Source: Streptococcus infantis (lineage in GTDB: Bacteria; Bacillota; Bacilli; Lactobacillales; Streptococcaceae). Taken from it: a stretch of 64,000 nt of DNA. Shown here one piece after another: positions 37,387-45,503 of this stretch. The notes under the pieces were generated by a model. The model was given only the letters and a program-made list of their open reading frames with translations. It searched no databases and was not told the origin of the DNA. The stretch's first letter is position 1. Every line of letters starts with the position of its first letter. The stretch covers positions 1 through 64,000 of the forward strand of contig NZ_JAHDAP010000001.1 in NCBI RefSeq assembly GCF_018499575.1, written 5' to 3'. The position numbers were made by a program, and so were the translations under genes.

Positions 37387-37831
37387 AATCGCCCTATTAT
37401 CTATACTAACTGCTCTATCAGTAGTTTTAGGTTATATTGTAAAAATCCCAACTCAAACAGGAATCTTAACTCTTTTAGATGCTGGTATCTTCTTCACCGC
37501 TTTTTATTATGGTCGCCGGGAAGGAGCCGTTGTCGGAGGGCTAGGAGGTTTCATTATTGACCTGATCTCAGGCTATCCTCATTGGATGTTCTTCAGCTTG
37601 CTTTTCCATGGTTTGCAGGGTTATTTTGCAGGTTTTAAAGGGAAATGGCAATGGCTTGGATTAGTTTTGGCAACTTTTATCATGGTAGCCGGTTATGCAT
37701 GTGCAACTTCTTGGATGAAAGGTTGGGGTGTAGCTCTGACGGATATTCCTCACAATTTGTTGCAGAATTTTGTTGGAATGATTGTTGGCTATCTTCTCTA
37801 TCAGAGTATTAAGAAAATTAGTAAGCAGTAA
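37364..37831 (+). CDS. ECF transporter S component, probably for vitamin B6
   Basis: A 155-residue protein with five to six membrane segments. The N-terminal segment IALLSILTALSVVLGYIVKIP and LLDAGIFFTAFYYGRREGAVVGGLGG are typical of small ECF substrate-binding subunits. It would join the shared EcfAA'T module encoded elsewhere. Substrate assigned from its coupling to pdxK (inference); hydroxymethylpyrimidine is the alternative. Confidence 0.85.
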   Translation: MKQTKTTKIALLSILTALSVVLGYIVKIPTQTGILTLLDAGIFFTAFYYGRREGAVVGGLGGFIIDLISGYPHWMFFSLLFHGLQGYFAGFKGKWQWLGLVLATFIMVAGYACATSWMKGWGVALTDIPHNLLQNFVGMIVGYLLYQSIKKISKQ

Positions 37832-37855
37832 AAAGGAAGTCTTCCCTGGGAACTA

Positions 37856-37884
37856 TTGAAAAAAATCTGATTTTTTGCTAAAAT
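37856..37884 (+). promoter_or_regulatory. Promoter placed for a leaderless yqgQ mRNA
   Basis: TTGAAA (37856-37861) and TAAAAT (37879-37884, with TGC before it) are 17 bases apart. The -10 ends seven bases before the ATG at 37892, so transcription should start at or next to it. No RBS is visible. Confidence 0.7.
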
Positions 37885-37891
37885 GAAAGCT

Positions 37892-38107
37892 ATGAAAACA
37901 CTCTACGATGTGCAACAATTTCTCAAACAGTTCGGCATTCTTGTCTATATGGGCAAACGTCTTTATGACATTGAATTAATGAAGATTGAACTATCTCGAA
38001 TCTATGATGCTGGCTTGATGGATAAGCTAGATTATTTAGAAGCGGAAGCTGTTCTGCGCAGAGAGCACAAACTAGAATTAGACTATTTAGAGAAAAATGG
38101 AGATTAA
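37892..38107 (+). CDS. yqgQ: YqgQ-family small cytoplasmic protein
   Basis: A 71-residue DUF910/YqgQ protein starting MKTLYDVQQFLKQFG. The family is a small helical bundle of unknown function, often next to a rhodanese gene and glucokinase. The in-frame ATG at 37883 overlaps the -10 box, so 37892 is chosen. Confidence 0.85.
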   Translation: MKTLYDVQQFLKQFGILVYMGKRLYDIELMKIELSRIYDAGLMDKLDYLEAEAVLRREHKLELDYLEKNGD

Positions 38108-38112
38108 GTATT

Positions 38113-38493
38113 ATGGTAACTTGGGTTTTGTGGGGACTTGTCGTAGCAATGTTAGCATGGATGGGATACAACTATCTTCGCATTCGTCGTGCAGCGAAGA
38201 TTGTTGACAATGCAGAGTTTGAGTCTTTGATTCGTACCGGTCAGTTGATTGACTTGCGTGATCCGTCAGACTTCCACAGAAAACATATCCTCGGAGCTCG
38301 TAATATTCCTTCAAACCAATTGAAGACAAGTTTGGCAGCTCTTCGCAAGGATAAACCTGTCCTTCTCTATGAAAACCAACGTGCACAACGTGTTACAAAT
38401 GCAGCACTTTTCTTAAAAAAACAAGGTTTCTCAGAAATTTATATCCTCTCTTACGGGTTGGATTCTTGGACAGGCAAGGTTAAGACTAGCTAA
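38113..38493 (+). CDS. Membrane-anchored rhodanese-like protein without catalytic Cys
   Basis: A 126-residue protein with one N-terminal membrane helix (residues 3-22) and a rhodanese domain (about 35-122): IDLRDPSDFHRKHILGARNIP is typical. The active-site loop, normally a Cys followed by four or five residues ending in Arg, reads LLYENQRAQR, so the catalytic Cys is missing. The protein resembles the YqhL type that follows yqgQ and glucokinase in Bacillus. It cannot act as a sulfurtransferase by the usual mechanism. Confidence 0.9.
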   Translation: MVTWVLWGLVVAMLAWMGYNYLRIRRAAKIVDNAEFESLIRTGQLIDLRDPSDFHRKHILGARNIPSNQLKTSLAALRKDKPVLLYENQRAQRVTNAALFLKKQGFSEIYILSYGLDSWTGKVKTS

Positions 38494-38545
38494 TAATGTG
38501 AAATAAAGTTGTCACATATGTTTAATATACAGTTCTAGCTTTTTA

Positions 38546-38580
38546 TGATATAATTAATTTGTATTAAATTTAAGGAGTTT
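38546..38580 (+). promoter_or_regulatory. Extended -10 promoter and RBS of small membrane gene 1
   Basis: TGATATAAT (38546-38554) is an extended -10 with an AAGGAG ribosome site following after an AT-rich leader. The same leader pattern occurs before the paralogue at 39010. Confidence 0.65.
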
Positions 38581-38586
38581 TTTATT

Positions 38587-38814
38587 ATGCAAGAAAAGAA
38601 AAAAGCCTCACTTGTTTTAGGTATTCTATCTATCGTCCTTGGTTTGCTATCTCCAATCATAGGACTTATTTTGGGGATTATTGGCCTTGTCTTGGCTAAT
38701 TCACATCAAAATCAATCTGGACTAGTGTATAAAACAGAAAAAATTCTCAATATCGTAGGGATTGTCATTTCTGTACTTAACTGGATTGCAGGACTTATCT
38801 TAATGATGCATTAA
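38587..38814 (+). CDS. Small DUF4190-like membrane protein, copy 1
   Basis: A 75-residue protein with two membrane helices (about 9-36 and 52-73) and a short hydrophilic start MQEKKKAS. The repeated pattern LGILSIVLGLLSPIIG-LILGIIGLVLA resembles DUF4190-type small membrane proteins. It has its own promoter and terminator. Its closest relative is the next gene, so the pair arose by tandem duplication. Confidence 0.8.
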   Translation: MQEKKKASLVLGILSIVLGLLSPIIGLILGIIGLVLANSHQNQSGLVYKTEKILNIVGIVISVLNWIAGLILMMH

Positions 38815-38824
38815 TCAGGGTTCT

Positions 38825-38862
38825 AACAAAAAAAGCTTTAGTTTTAAAGCTTTTTTTGTTTG
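38825..38862 (+). terminator. Rho-independent terminator
   Basis: AACAAAAAAAGCTTTA pairs with TAAAGCTTTTTTTGTT around a GTTT loop, directly after small membrane gene 1. Confidence 0.88.
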
Positions 38863-38967
38863 ATCCAATCTTCTCGAAATAGGTATGAATCATTCTAATG
38901 CTTCTTGACTCAGGGGCAAGTTTACATATAGCAAAATTGATTACACCGTAGATAAAATCTCTTTATA

Positions 38968-38999
38968 TGGTATAATGAATCTGTGATAAATTTAAGGAG
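38968..38999 (+). promoter_or_regulatory. Extended -10 promoter and RBS of small membrane gene 2
   Basis: TGGTATAAT (38968-38976) and AAGGAG (38994-38999). The leader between -10 and ATG is nearly the same as before gene 1, so the duplication included the promoter. Confidence 0.7.
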
Positions 39000-39009
39000 T
39001 TTTTATAAT

Positions 39010-39261
39010 ATGGATACACAAGAAAAGAAAAAAACTTCATTTGTTTTAGGTATCATATCTATCATAGCTGCCTTTGGATTTCCAGTGTTAAGTATTATTT
39101 TTGGTATTTTTGGTTTGGTCTTGGCACATTCGCATCAAAAAGAGTCTGGACTAGACTATAAGACAGAAAAAATTCTCTCTATTTTAGGGCTTGTGTTAGG
39201 GCTTGTAATTTCTGCACTTTTTTGTATCGTATTAATCTCACAACTTTCGAGAATTAATTAA
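39010..39261 (+). CDS. Small DUF4190-like membrane protein, copy 2
   Basis: An 83-residue paralogue of the protein at 38587. The middle HSHQKESGLDYKTEKILSIL parallels NSHQNQSGLVYKTEKILNIV of copy 1. Two membrane helices are predicted. The ATG at 39010 follows AAGGAG; an upstream in-frame start lies near the -10 box and is rejected. Confidence 0.8.
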   Translation: MDTQEKKKTSFVLGIISIIAAFGFPVLSIIFGIFGLVLAHSHQKESGLDYKTEKILSILGLVLGLVISALFCIVLISQLSRIN

Positions 39262-39443
39262 AGAGTTTGGGACAAAAATTCTAGCCTCTCAATTGTTTAT
39301 GGATTGTCGAGCAAGACGCAGTGGTTGAGTGGGCTCTACTACGCTGATTTCATCAGCTTTTACAGCCCTACTCAACTGTGCGGAGGTGGGACGACGAAAT
39401 CGAATTCTAACGAATTACCGATTTCTGTCCCACTCTCTTTTTT
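39261..39443. repeat. Inverted-repeat-bounded intergenic element with terminator
   Basis: The ends are an imperfect inverted repeat (AAGAGTTTGGGACAAAAAT at 39261-39279 against ATTTCTGTCCCACTCTCTT at 39421-39439). Inside are a stem TTGAGTGGGC/GCCCTACTCAA carrying a GCTGAT/ATCAGC tip, and a long hairpin GTGGGAC...GTCCCAC (39386-39433) with inner stem GAAATCG/CGATTTC. The last hairpin plus the following T run makes a terminator for small gene 2. The architecture resembles dispersed streptococcal intergenic repeats, but I cannot name the family. Confidence 0.6.
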
Positions 39444-39446
39444 GTT

Positions 39447-40172
39447 TTATCCACTTTTCGTTAAGTAGTTTTTAATGATTTTCAATTCCTCTTGGTTCAA
39501 GGGACGGTATTGCCCCTCTGCTAGCTCTGAATCTAATGTGAAATCCCCAAACTGAACTCGTTTTAGAGCAGTGACCTTGACACCGACTGAGAGGAACATT
39601 TTTTTAACCTGATGAAATTTTCCTTCAGAGATGGTGATAGTGGCTCTGCTGAGACTAGGACTTGAAGATAGAATCTCAAGTTGAGCAGGTTTACAGCTAG
39701 TTCCATCTAAAAAGATAATCCCATCTTTGAATTGTTGGATGTGATCGGATAAGAGCGGTCCATTGACTTCAACTTGATAAGTTTTATCTACATGATATTG
39801 AGGATGGAGAAGTTGAAAACCAAGAGGGCCATTATCAGTCAAGAGAAGAAGTCCTGTTGTGTCTCGATCTAGTCGACCGATTGCATAGAGCTGATCCGAC
39901 TGGAGGTGTTGAGGGAGTAAATCCATAACTGTTGGCAGTTTCTTGTCCTTACTTGCTGTCACGACACCACTTGGTTTGTGGAGCATGAGATAGGTGTGCT
40001 CATATCCTTGGATTTTTCTATCCTGAAAAATCACCTCTTGCAATCCTGTATCGATATTCTGTGAAAGGGAAGTAGCAGGAAATCTATCTACCATGATTTC
40101 CTTTTTCAGGAGAGCCTGTTTCATGGTTTTTCGACTGATTTTTTCCTGGGCCAATAAATTATCTAAACGCAT
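39447..40172 (-). CDS. 16S rRNA pseudouridine(516) synthase, RsuA/RluB type
   Basis: A 241-residue enzyme with an N-terminal S4 RNA-binding domain (RLDNLLAQEKISRKTMKQAL) and the catalytic motif GRLDRDTTGLLLLTDNG (Asp at about residue 103). EGKFHQVKKM is the second family motif. It isomerises one uridine in rRNA; the RsuA subtype is most likely from length and sequence, RluB/RluE being alternatives. Confidence 0.9.
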   Translation of the reverse strand: MRLDNLLAQEKISRKTMKQALLKKEIMVDRFPATSLSQNIDTGLQEVIFQDRKIQGYEHTYLMLHKPSGVVTASKDKKLPTVMDLLPQHLQSDQLYAIGRLDRDTTGLLLLTDNGPLGFQLLHPQYHVDKTYQVEVNGPLLSDHIQQFKDGIIFLDGTSCKPAQLEILSSSPSLSRATITISEGKFHQVKKMFLSVGVKVTALKRVQFGDFTLDSELAEGQYRPLNQEELKIIKNYLTKSG

Positions 40173-40281
40173 ACCAGCTTATCTTATCACAAGTCGGGAT
40201 TTTTGAAAAGAAAAGATAAGCCATGAATTTTCTTTTGAAAACATTTACACTTACTTGAGTTAAGTCATTTGCTTAAAATTG

Positions 40282-40290
40282 TGGTATAAT
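40282..40290 (+). promoter_or_regulatory. Extended -10 promoter of typA
   Basis: TGGTATAAT immediately upstream of the leader; AGAGGAA precedes the ATG at 40334. Confidence 0.7.
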
Positions 40291-40333
40291 TGCTCAGTTA
40301 GAAAATAAATTTTTGAATATAACAGAGGAAATC

Positions 40334-42175
40334 ATGACAAAATTAAGAGAAGATATCCGTAATATCGCGATTATCGCCCACGTCGACCACGGTAAAACAA
40401 CCCTCGTTGACGAATTATTAAAACAATCTGAAACACTTGACGCGCGTACAGAATTAGCTGAGCGTGCTATGGACTCAAACGATATTGAAAAAGAGCGTGG
40501 AATCACTATCCTTGCGAAAAATACAGCAGTTGCCTACAACGGAACTCGTATTAATATCATGGACACGCCAGGACACGCGGACTTCGGTGGAGAAGTTGAG
40601 CGGATCATGAAAATGGTTGACGGTGTTGTTTTGGTCGTAGATGCTTACGAAGGAACAATGCCTCAGACCCGTTTTGTTTTGAAAAAAGCCTTGGAGCAAG
40701 ATCTTGTTCCGATCGTTGTAGTTAACAAAATCGACAAACCATCAGCTCGTCCAGCAGAAGTAGTAGATGAAGTTTTGGAACTTTTCATCGAACTTGGTGC
40801 AGATGATGATCAGCTTGACTTCCCAGTAGTCTATGCTTCAGCAATCAACGGAACATCTTCATTGTCAGATGATCCAGCCGACCAAGAAAAGACTATGGCG
40901 CCAATCTTTGATACCATTATTGATCACATTCCAGCTCCAATTGATAACTCAGATGAGCCACTTCAATTCCAAGTGTCACTCTTGGACTACAATGATTTCG
41001 TTGGTCGTATCGGTATCGGACGTGTTTTCCGTGGTACTGTTAAGGTCGGAGACCAAGTTACTCTTTCTAAACTTGATGGTACAACCAAGAACTTCCGTGT
41101 TACAAAACTCTTTGGTTTCTTTGGTTTGGAACGTCGTGAAATCCAAGAAGCTAAGGCTGGTGACTTGATTGCCGTATCAGGTATGGAAGACATCTTCGTT
41201 GGGGAAACAATCACTCCAACAGATGCAGTTGAAGCTCTTCCAGTTCTTCATATCGACGAACCTACTCTTCAAATGACCTTCTTGGTTAACAACTCACCAT
41301 TTGCTGGTCGTGAAGGTAAATGGGTTACTTCTCGTAAGGTTGAAGAACGTTTGCAAGCTGAGCTGCAAACAGACGTATCTCTTCGTGTAGATCCAACAGA
41401 CTCACCAGATAAATGGACAGTTTCAGGACGTGGGGAATTGCACTTGTCAATCCTCATCGAGACTATGCGTCGTGAAGGTTATGAGCTTCAAGTATCTCGT
41501 CCAGAAGTTATCGTCAAAGAAATCGATGGTGTGAAGTGTGAGCCATTTGAGCGCGTGCAAATCGATACACCAGAAGAATACCAAGGTTCTGTTATCCAAA
41601 GCCTTTCTGAGCGTAAGGGTGAAATGTTGGACATGATTGCAACTGGAAACGGGCAAACTCGCTTGGTCTTCCTTGTTCCTGCGCGTGGTTTGATTGGATA
41701 CTCAACTGAGTTCTTGTCAATGACTCGTGGTTACGGAATCATGAACCACACTTTCGATCAATACTTGCCATTGATTCCAGGTGAAATCGGTGGACGTCAC
41801 CGTGGTGCTCTCGTTTCTATCGATGCTGGTAAGGCTACAACTTACTCTATCATGTCTATCGAAGAACGTGGTACTATCTTTGTCAACCCAGGTACCGAGG
41901 TTTACGAAGGAATGATCATCGGTGAAAACTCTCGTGAAAATGACTTGACTGTTAATATCACGAAAGCAAAACAAATGACCAACGTTCGTTCCGCTACTAA
42001 GGACCAAACAGCGGTTATTAAAACTCCTCGTATCTTGACACTTGAAGAATCACTTGAGTTCTTGAATGACGATGAGTACATGGAAGTAACGCCTGAATCG
42101 ATTCGTTTGCGTAAACAAATCCTTAACAAGGCAGAGCGTGAGAAAGCAAACAAAAAGAAAAAATCAGCTGAATAA
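40334..42175 (+). CDS. typA: Ribosome-associated translational GTPase TypA/BipA
   Basis: A 613-residue EF-G-like GTPase. G-motifs: [10 protein letters not shown] (residues about 15-24), [14 protein letters not shown] and NKIDKP. The C-terminal half has [11 protein letters not shown], typical of BipA. It binds the ribosome and assists 50S assembly and stress adaptation. The ATG at 40334 follows AGAGGAA; the longer in-frame start upstream has no RBS. Confidence 0.96.
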   Translation: MTKLREDIRNIAIIAHVDHGKTTLVDELLKQSETLDARTELAERAMDSNDIEKERGITILAKNTAVAYNGTRINIMDTPGHADFGGEVERIMKMVDGVVLVVDAYEGTMPQTRFVLKKALEQDLVPIVVVNKIDKPSARPAEVVDEVLELFIELGADDDQLDFPVVYASAINGTSSLSDDPADQEKTMAPIFDTIIDHIPAPIDNSDEPLQFQVSLLDYNDFVGRIGIGRVFRGTVKVGDQVTLSKLDGTTKNFRVTKLFGFFGLERREIQEAKAGDLIAVSGMEDIFVGETITPTDAVEALPVLHIDEPTLQMTFLVNNSPFAGREGKWVTSRKVEERLQAELQTDVSLRVDPTDSPDKWTVSGRGELHLSILIETMRREGYELQVSRPEVIVKEIDGVKCEPFERVQIDTPEEYQGSVIQSLSERKGEMLDMIATGNGQTRLVFLVPARGLIGYSTEFLSMTRGYGIMNHTFDQYLPLIPGEIGGRHRGALVSIDAGKATTYSIMSIEERGTIFVNPGTEVYEGMIIGENSRENDLTVNITKAKQMTNVRSATKDQTAVIKTPRILTLEESLEFLNDDEYMEVTPESIRLRKQILNKAEREKANKKKKSAE

Positions 42176-42194
42176 GAGCTAGAAAGAGATAAAG

Positions 42195-42449
42195 ATGGTC
42201 TATTTAATCATAGGGATACTCTTATTACTACTCTATGTATTTGCGACACCTCAAAGTATCAAGGGGACGGTCAATGTTGTAATATTAGTCTTTGGATTTG
42301 TTGCCCTCGTAATCTTGTTGCTCTTGTCTGCCCTGCAGATTTTCCAACTTCCAGCAGAAATCTTTATTACATTGGGAATGCTGGCTCTTACTTACTTTAG
42401 TTTGAGAGACATCAGTCTCATGTCGATTCGAAAGAAGCGCGAAAATTAA
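42195..42449 (+). CDS. DUF3165-like small membrane protein
   Basis: An 84-residue protein with three hydrophobic stretches (about 1-18, 24-46, 50-70) and a basic tail ending RKKREN. A DUF3165-type gene follows typA in other streptococci (knowledge). It starts 19 bases after typA with AAAGAGA upstream, so it is probably cotranscribed. Function unknown. Confidence 0.8.
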   Translation: MVYLIIGILLLLLYVFATPQSIKGTVNVVILVFGFVALVILLLLSALQIFQLPAEIFITLGMLALTYFSLRDISLMSIRKKREN

Positions 42450-42464
42450 ATCTATTCATAACAA

Positions 42465-42506
42465 AAAACTTCTATCAGCAACTAGTTTGCCGATAGAAGT
42501 TTTTAT
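42465..42506. terminator. Bidirectional terminator
   Basis: AAAACTTCTATC/GATAGAAGTTTT with an inner GCAA/TTGC extension and one mismatch, between the convergent typA unit and the gene at 42503; it overlaps the stop codon of the latter. Confidence 0.85.
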
Positions 42507-43471
42507 TTGTCACTGTTATTGTCAGAATAACGGTTGTAGAAATCTACTTTTATCTGGATAAAATGCTCTAATTCACGAAAGAGTTGCAATAGAATAGCCC
42601 GTGTCTCAAACTCTTCTCTTGTTTTAGGGAGAGAACGATTGCGAAATACCTGCAAGTAGTTCTCGATATCTTCCAACAAGTTATAGGCTGGACTGGTTTG
42701 ACTCAGTTGGCTAGCTGTTTTTGAAAAGAGCTGAGCGACGATCAGGCTTTCACTTGCGGCTAGTTGACAGGTATTAATCTGTTGAGCCATGTTTCTCAAG
42801 ATACGAGTTTGTCTTTGGCGCATCTCAAAGTAGTGGATATGATAATCTGTCTGGTGAAAGAGATGGTCAGAGTGGTCCAGATAGACTAGTTTGAGGGCTT
42901 CCTCCAATAGTTGGTCAAGTTCGTTGACTAGTTGAGCTTGATTTCGACCATCCCCTCTTTTTAAATAGTAAGCTAAGCGTAGAAGGACATCTCTGAGTTT
43001 TTCTTCAACAAGCGTATGATAATGCTGAATTTCTTTTTCTCGTGAAGGCATATAGAGATTGATTAGAAGTGCAAAGCCAGTACCTATCAGGAATAATAGT
43101 AGTTCATTCACTAAAAGATAGGGAGAAGTTGATTGTTGGATTAATAGATGGCTAACCAAGACGCTACTTGGAGTAATCCCAATTTCCCAACCGAGTTTAT
43201 AGGCTAGAGGAACGTAGATTGCTAAGTAAAGCCCAAAGCTCCAGATATGATAACCAGTTAGTTGAAAGGCGATAACACCGATTGTCAGAGCTAGCAAGGT
43301 TGAAAAAAGTCTATTACGAGCTAGTTTGATAGTGCTTCTTCGCGTATCAGATAGACTTAAGATAGCAATGATACCAGCTGATACAGCTGATGACAAATCA
43401 AAAAAGTAGGCTAGTAAACAAGCAAAACAAGTTGCTAGGACTAGTTTTAAAGTACGTTGTGTGATAGACAT
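42503..43471 (-). CDS. Aromatic acid exporter family protein (ArAE_1/DUF939)
   Basis: A 322-residue protein with about five or six membrane helices in residues 1-145 and a helical cytoplasmic tail of about 170 residues. The N-terminus RTLKLVLATCFACLLAYFFDL and GIIAILSLSDTRRSTIKLARNRLFSTLLA follow the ArAE/FUSC pattern. Members are putative exporters of aromatic or other small molecules. Substrate unknown. The RBS on the minus strand is weak (GGAAAG). Confidence 0.85.
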   Translation of the reverse strand: MSITQRTLKLVLATCFACLLAYFFDLSSAVSAGIIAILSLSDTRRSTIKLARNRLFSTLLALTIGVIAFQLTGYHIWSFGLYLAIYVPLAYKLGWEIGITPSSVLVSHLLIQQSTSPYLLVNELLLFLIGTGFALLINLYMPSREKEIQHYHTLVEEKLRDVLLRLAYYLKRGDGRNQAQLVNELDQLLEEALKLVYLDHSDHLFHQTDYHIHYFEMRQRQTRILRNMAQQINTCQLAASESLIVAQLFSKTASQLSQTSPAYNLLEDIENYLQVFRNRSLPKTREEFETRAILLQLFRELEHFIQIKVDFYNRYSDNNSDK

Positions 43472-43531
43472 AGAATACTTTCCAAATGAAAAATAGTTAT
43501 ACTACTAATTATAAAAGGAATTTGAAATAGG

Positions 43532-44737
43532 TCAAGCCTTCCGACTTGCATATTCTGCAACGGCAGTAAAGAGAACATCTGTCGAAGAGTTGAGGGCTGT
43601 TTCACAAGAGTCTTGGACAACCCCAATGACAAATCCGACTGCAACAACTTGCATGGCAATATCGTTGCTAATACCAAAGAGACTGCAGGCAACAGGAATG
43701 AGTAGAAGGGAACCGCCGGCAATTCCAAAGGCTCCACAGGCAGAGATAGCTGCGACAATACTGAGTACAAAAGCAGTTGCAAAATCAACTGAAATACCCA
43801 GGGTGTTAACAGCAGCCAAGGTTAAAATGTTAATGGTAATTGCTGCTCCAGCCATATTAATGGTTGAGCCCAATGGGATAGAGACTGTATAGGTATTTGG
43901 ATTAAGACCGAGATCTTCACAGAGTTTCATATTAACAGGGATATTTGCAGCAGAGCTACGAGTAAAAAATGCTGTTACACCGCTGATACGAAGACATTTT
44001 AAAACAAGTGGATAGGGATTTCTTTTCATGAATAAAAAGGCAATCAATGGATTGATGACTAGGGCCACAAAAAGCATAGTGGCAATTAAAAGTCCCAGTA
44101 AAACACCATAGTTGGTCAAGCTGGCAATCCCCTGGTCTGAAATGGCTTGAAAGACTAATCCGAGGATACCAAAAGGGGCTAAATTAATAATCCAACCAAC
44201 AATCTTGGAAACAACATCCGACATGGTTTTCAAAAGATCTTTACTGTGCTTACTAGCTTCTCTCATAGCAATTCCAAAGACAATAGCCCAAGATAAAATT
44301 CCGATGTAATTAGCTTGGATGATTGCATTTAGAGGATTATCAACTAATTTTAATAGAAGATTACTGAGAACCTGTCCGATTCCATCTGGTGAAGTTGCTT
44401 CCGTTGTTATGGCTGTTGCTAAGTTAATCTGAATAGGAAAGAGAAAGCTCATGAAAACTGCCACAAGAGCAGCTGCAAAAGTTCCAAGTAAATACAAAAG
44501 TATAACGGTTTTTATATTTGTAGTTTTTCCTTTTCGATGTTGAGAAATGGCATTGGCAACAAGGAAAAATACTAAAATAGGGGCGATTGCTTTGAGTCCA
44601 CCGACAAAAAGATCACCTAGGAGTCCAATCCCTGGCATATTGGGGAAAAGTAATCCAAGTAAAGTTCCAAGAAGCATTCCAATTAGGATTCGTTTGATAA
44701 GACTTGACTTGTTCCAGGCATTAATGATTCTTGTCAT
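43532..44737 (-). CDS. sstT: Serine/threonine:sodium symporter SstT
   Basis: A 401-residue DAACS-family symporter. Motifs: [45 protein letters not shown] (hairpin 2 serines) and [19 protein letters not shown] (sodium motif NMDGT counterpart), and [18 protein letters not shown]. It takes up Ser and Thr with Na+. The start at 44737 is chosen because AAGGAG stands six bases upstream; the ATG at 44743 abuts it. Confidence 0.93.
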   Translation of the reverse strand: MTRIINAWNKSSLIKRILIGMLLGTLLGLLFPNMPGIGLLGDLFVGGLKAIAPILVFFLVANAISQHRKGKTTNIKTVILLYLLGTFAAALVAVFMSFLFPIQINLATAITTEATSPDGIGQVLSNLLLKLVDNPLNAIIQANYIGILSWAIVFGIAMREASKHSKDLLKTMSDVVSKIVGWIINLAPFGILGLVFQAISDQGIASLTNYGVLLGLLIATMLFVALVINPLIAFLFMKRNPYPLVLKCLRISGVTAFFTRSSAANIPVNMKLCEDLGLNPNTYTVSIPLGSTINMAGAAITINILTLAAVNTLGISVDFATAFVLSIVAAISACGAFGIAGGSLLLIPVACSLFGISNDIAMQVVAVGFVIGVVQDSCETALNSSTDVLFTAVAEYASRKA

Positions 44738-44767
44738 ACACATCTCCTTTTTTGAGTAATAGTAACG

Positions 44768-44796
44768 ATTATAGTATAAATATACTTGAAAATCAA
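44768..44796 (-). promoter_or_regulatory. Promoter of sstT
   Basis: On the minus strand TTGATT (plus 44791-44796) and TATAAT (plus 44768-44773), spacer 17 bases. Confidence 0.75.
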
Positions 44797-44858
44797 GCAA
44801 AATGTAAATTTACATAACGAAATCGCATATTTATAAATATCTTGCATCTATCGTTTTA

Positions 44859-44879
44859 TGGTATAATGGATAAAAGGAG
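44859..44879 (+). promoter_or_regulatory. Extended -10 promoter and RBS of the MscS-like gene
   Basis: TGGTATAAT (44859-44867) followed quickly by AAAGGAG (44873-44879) and the ATG at 44886, so the untranslated leader is very short. The corA promoter uses the same TTATGGTATAATGGA block. Confidence 0.7.
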
Positions 44880-44885
44880 TTTTAC

Positions 44886-45452
44886 ATGCAAGAATTTTTT
44901 AAAAGTTATTTTAATAAGTTAGATTTAACAACGGTATTTGAGAATCTCTTAACGAAAGTGATTTCTCTTTTGATTTTATTTGTGCTATTTTACATAGCTA
45001 AAAAGCTTCTCCATGCGGCTGTCAAGAAAATTGTGAAGCCTTCATTGAAGTATTCAAATCGTGATGCAGGAAGACAAAAGACAATCTCGCGTTTATTAGA
45101 AAATGTTTTTAATTACACTCTTTATTTCTTTTTAGTCTACTGCATTTTGTCGATCCTAGGACTACCTGTATCTAGTTTACTAGCTGGGGCTGGGATTGCC
45201 GGAGTTGCAATTGGTATGGGGGCCCAAGGATTTTTATCAGATGTTATTAATGGTTTCTTTATTCTCTTTGAACGCCAGTTGGATGTAGGGGATGAGGTTG
45301 TTTTGACAAATGGTCCCATTACTGTATCGGGAAAAGTAGTTAGCGTCGGAATTCGAACAACTCAACTAAGAGGTGAAGACCAGGCTCTCCACTTTGTTCC
45401 CAACCGTAATATTACTGTGGTTAGCAATTTTTCAAGAGAAGAGCAGAACTGA
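44886..45452 (+). CDS. Short MscS-type mechanosensitive channel
   Basis: A 188-residue protein with three membrane segments. TM3 GAGIAGVAIGMGAQGFLSD is the Gly/Ala-rich pore helix of MscS (about residues 99-117), followed by the beta domain (VGDEVVLTNGPITVSGKVVSVGIRTTQL) and VPNRNITVVSNFSRE. Escherichia MscS continues for about 100 more residues with the alpha-beta domain; here a natural stop follows and the corA promoter begins at once. No continuation is seen in other frames. It may be a minimal channel or a truncated one. Confidence 0.88.
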   Translation: MQEFFKSYFNKLDLTTVFENLLTKVISLLILFVLFYIAKKLLHAAVKKIVKPSLKYSNRDAGRQKTISRLLENVFNYTLYFFLVYCILSILGLPVSSLLAGAGIAGVAIGMGAQGFLSDVINGFFILFERQLDVGDEVVLTNGPITVSGKVVSVGIRTTQLRGEDQALHFVPNRNITVVSNFSREEQN

Positions 45453-45468
45453 AATTTCCCTTGATTTA

Positions 45469-45498
45469 TGGTATAATGGAGGGAGTTTGACAGAGGAG
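45469..45498 (+). promoter_or_regulatory. Extended -10 promoter and RBS of corA
   Basis: TGGTATAAT (45469-45477) and AGGAG (45494-45498). Confidence 0.7.
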
Positions 45499-45503
45499 AA
45501 ATG

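Noticed and set aside
38556-38999. CiaR-type repeats in the leaders of the two small membrane genes
   Set aside because: The TTTAAG motif appears once per leader as part of the RBS context and lacks the second half at five-base spacing.
41717-42153. Minus-strand frames of 83-96 residues inside typA
   Set aside because: Antisense shadows of a highly conserved GTPase; composition is mirrored codon use, not a protein family.
44859-45477. MscS-like and CorA frames as one fused or frameshifted gene
   Set aside because: A promoter and RBS lie between them and their domains belong to unrelated families.
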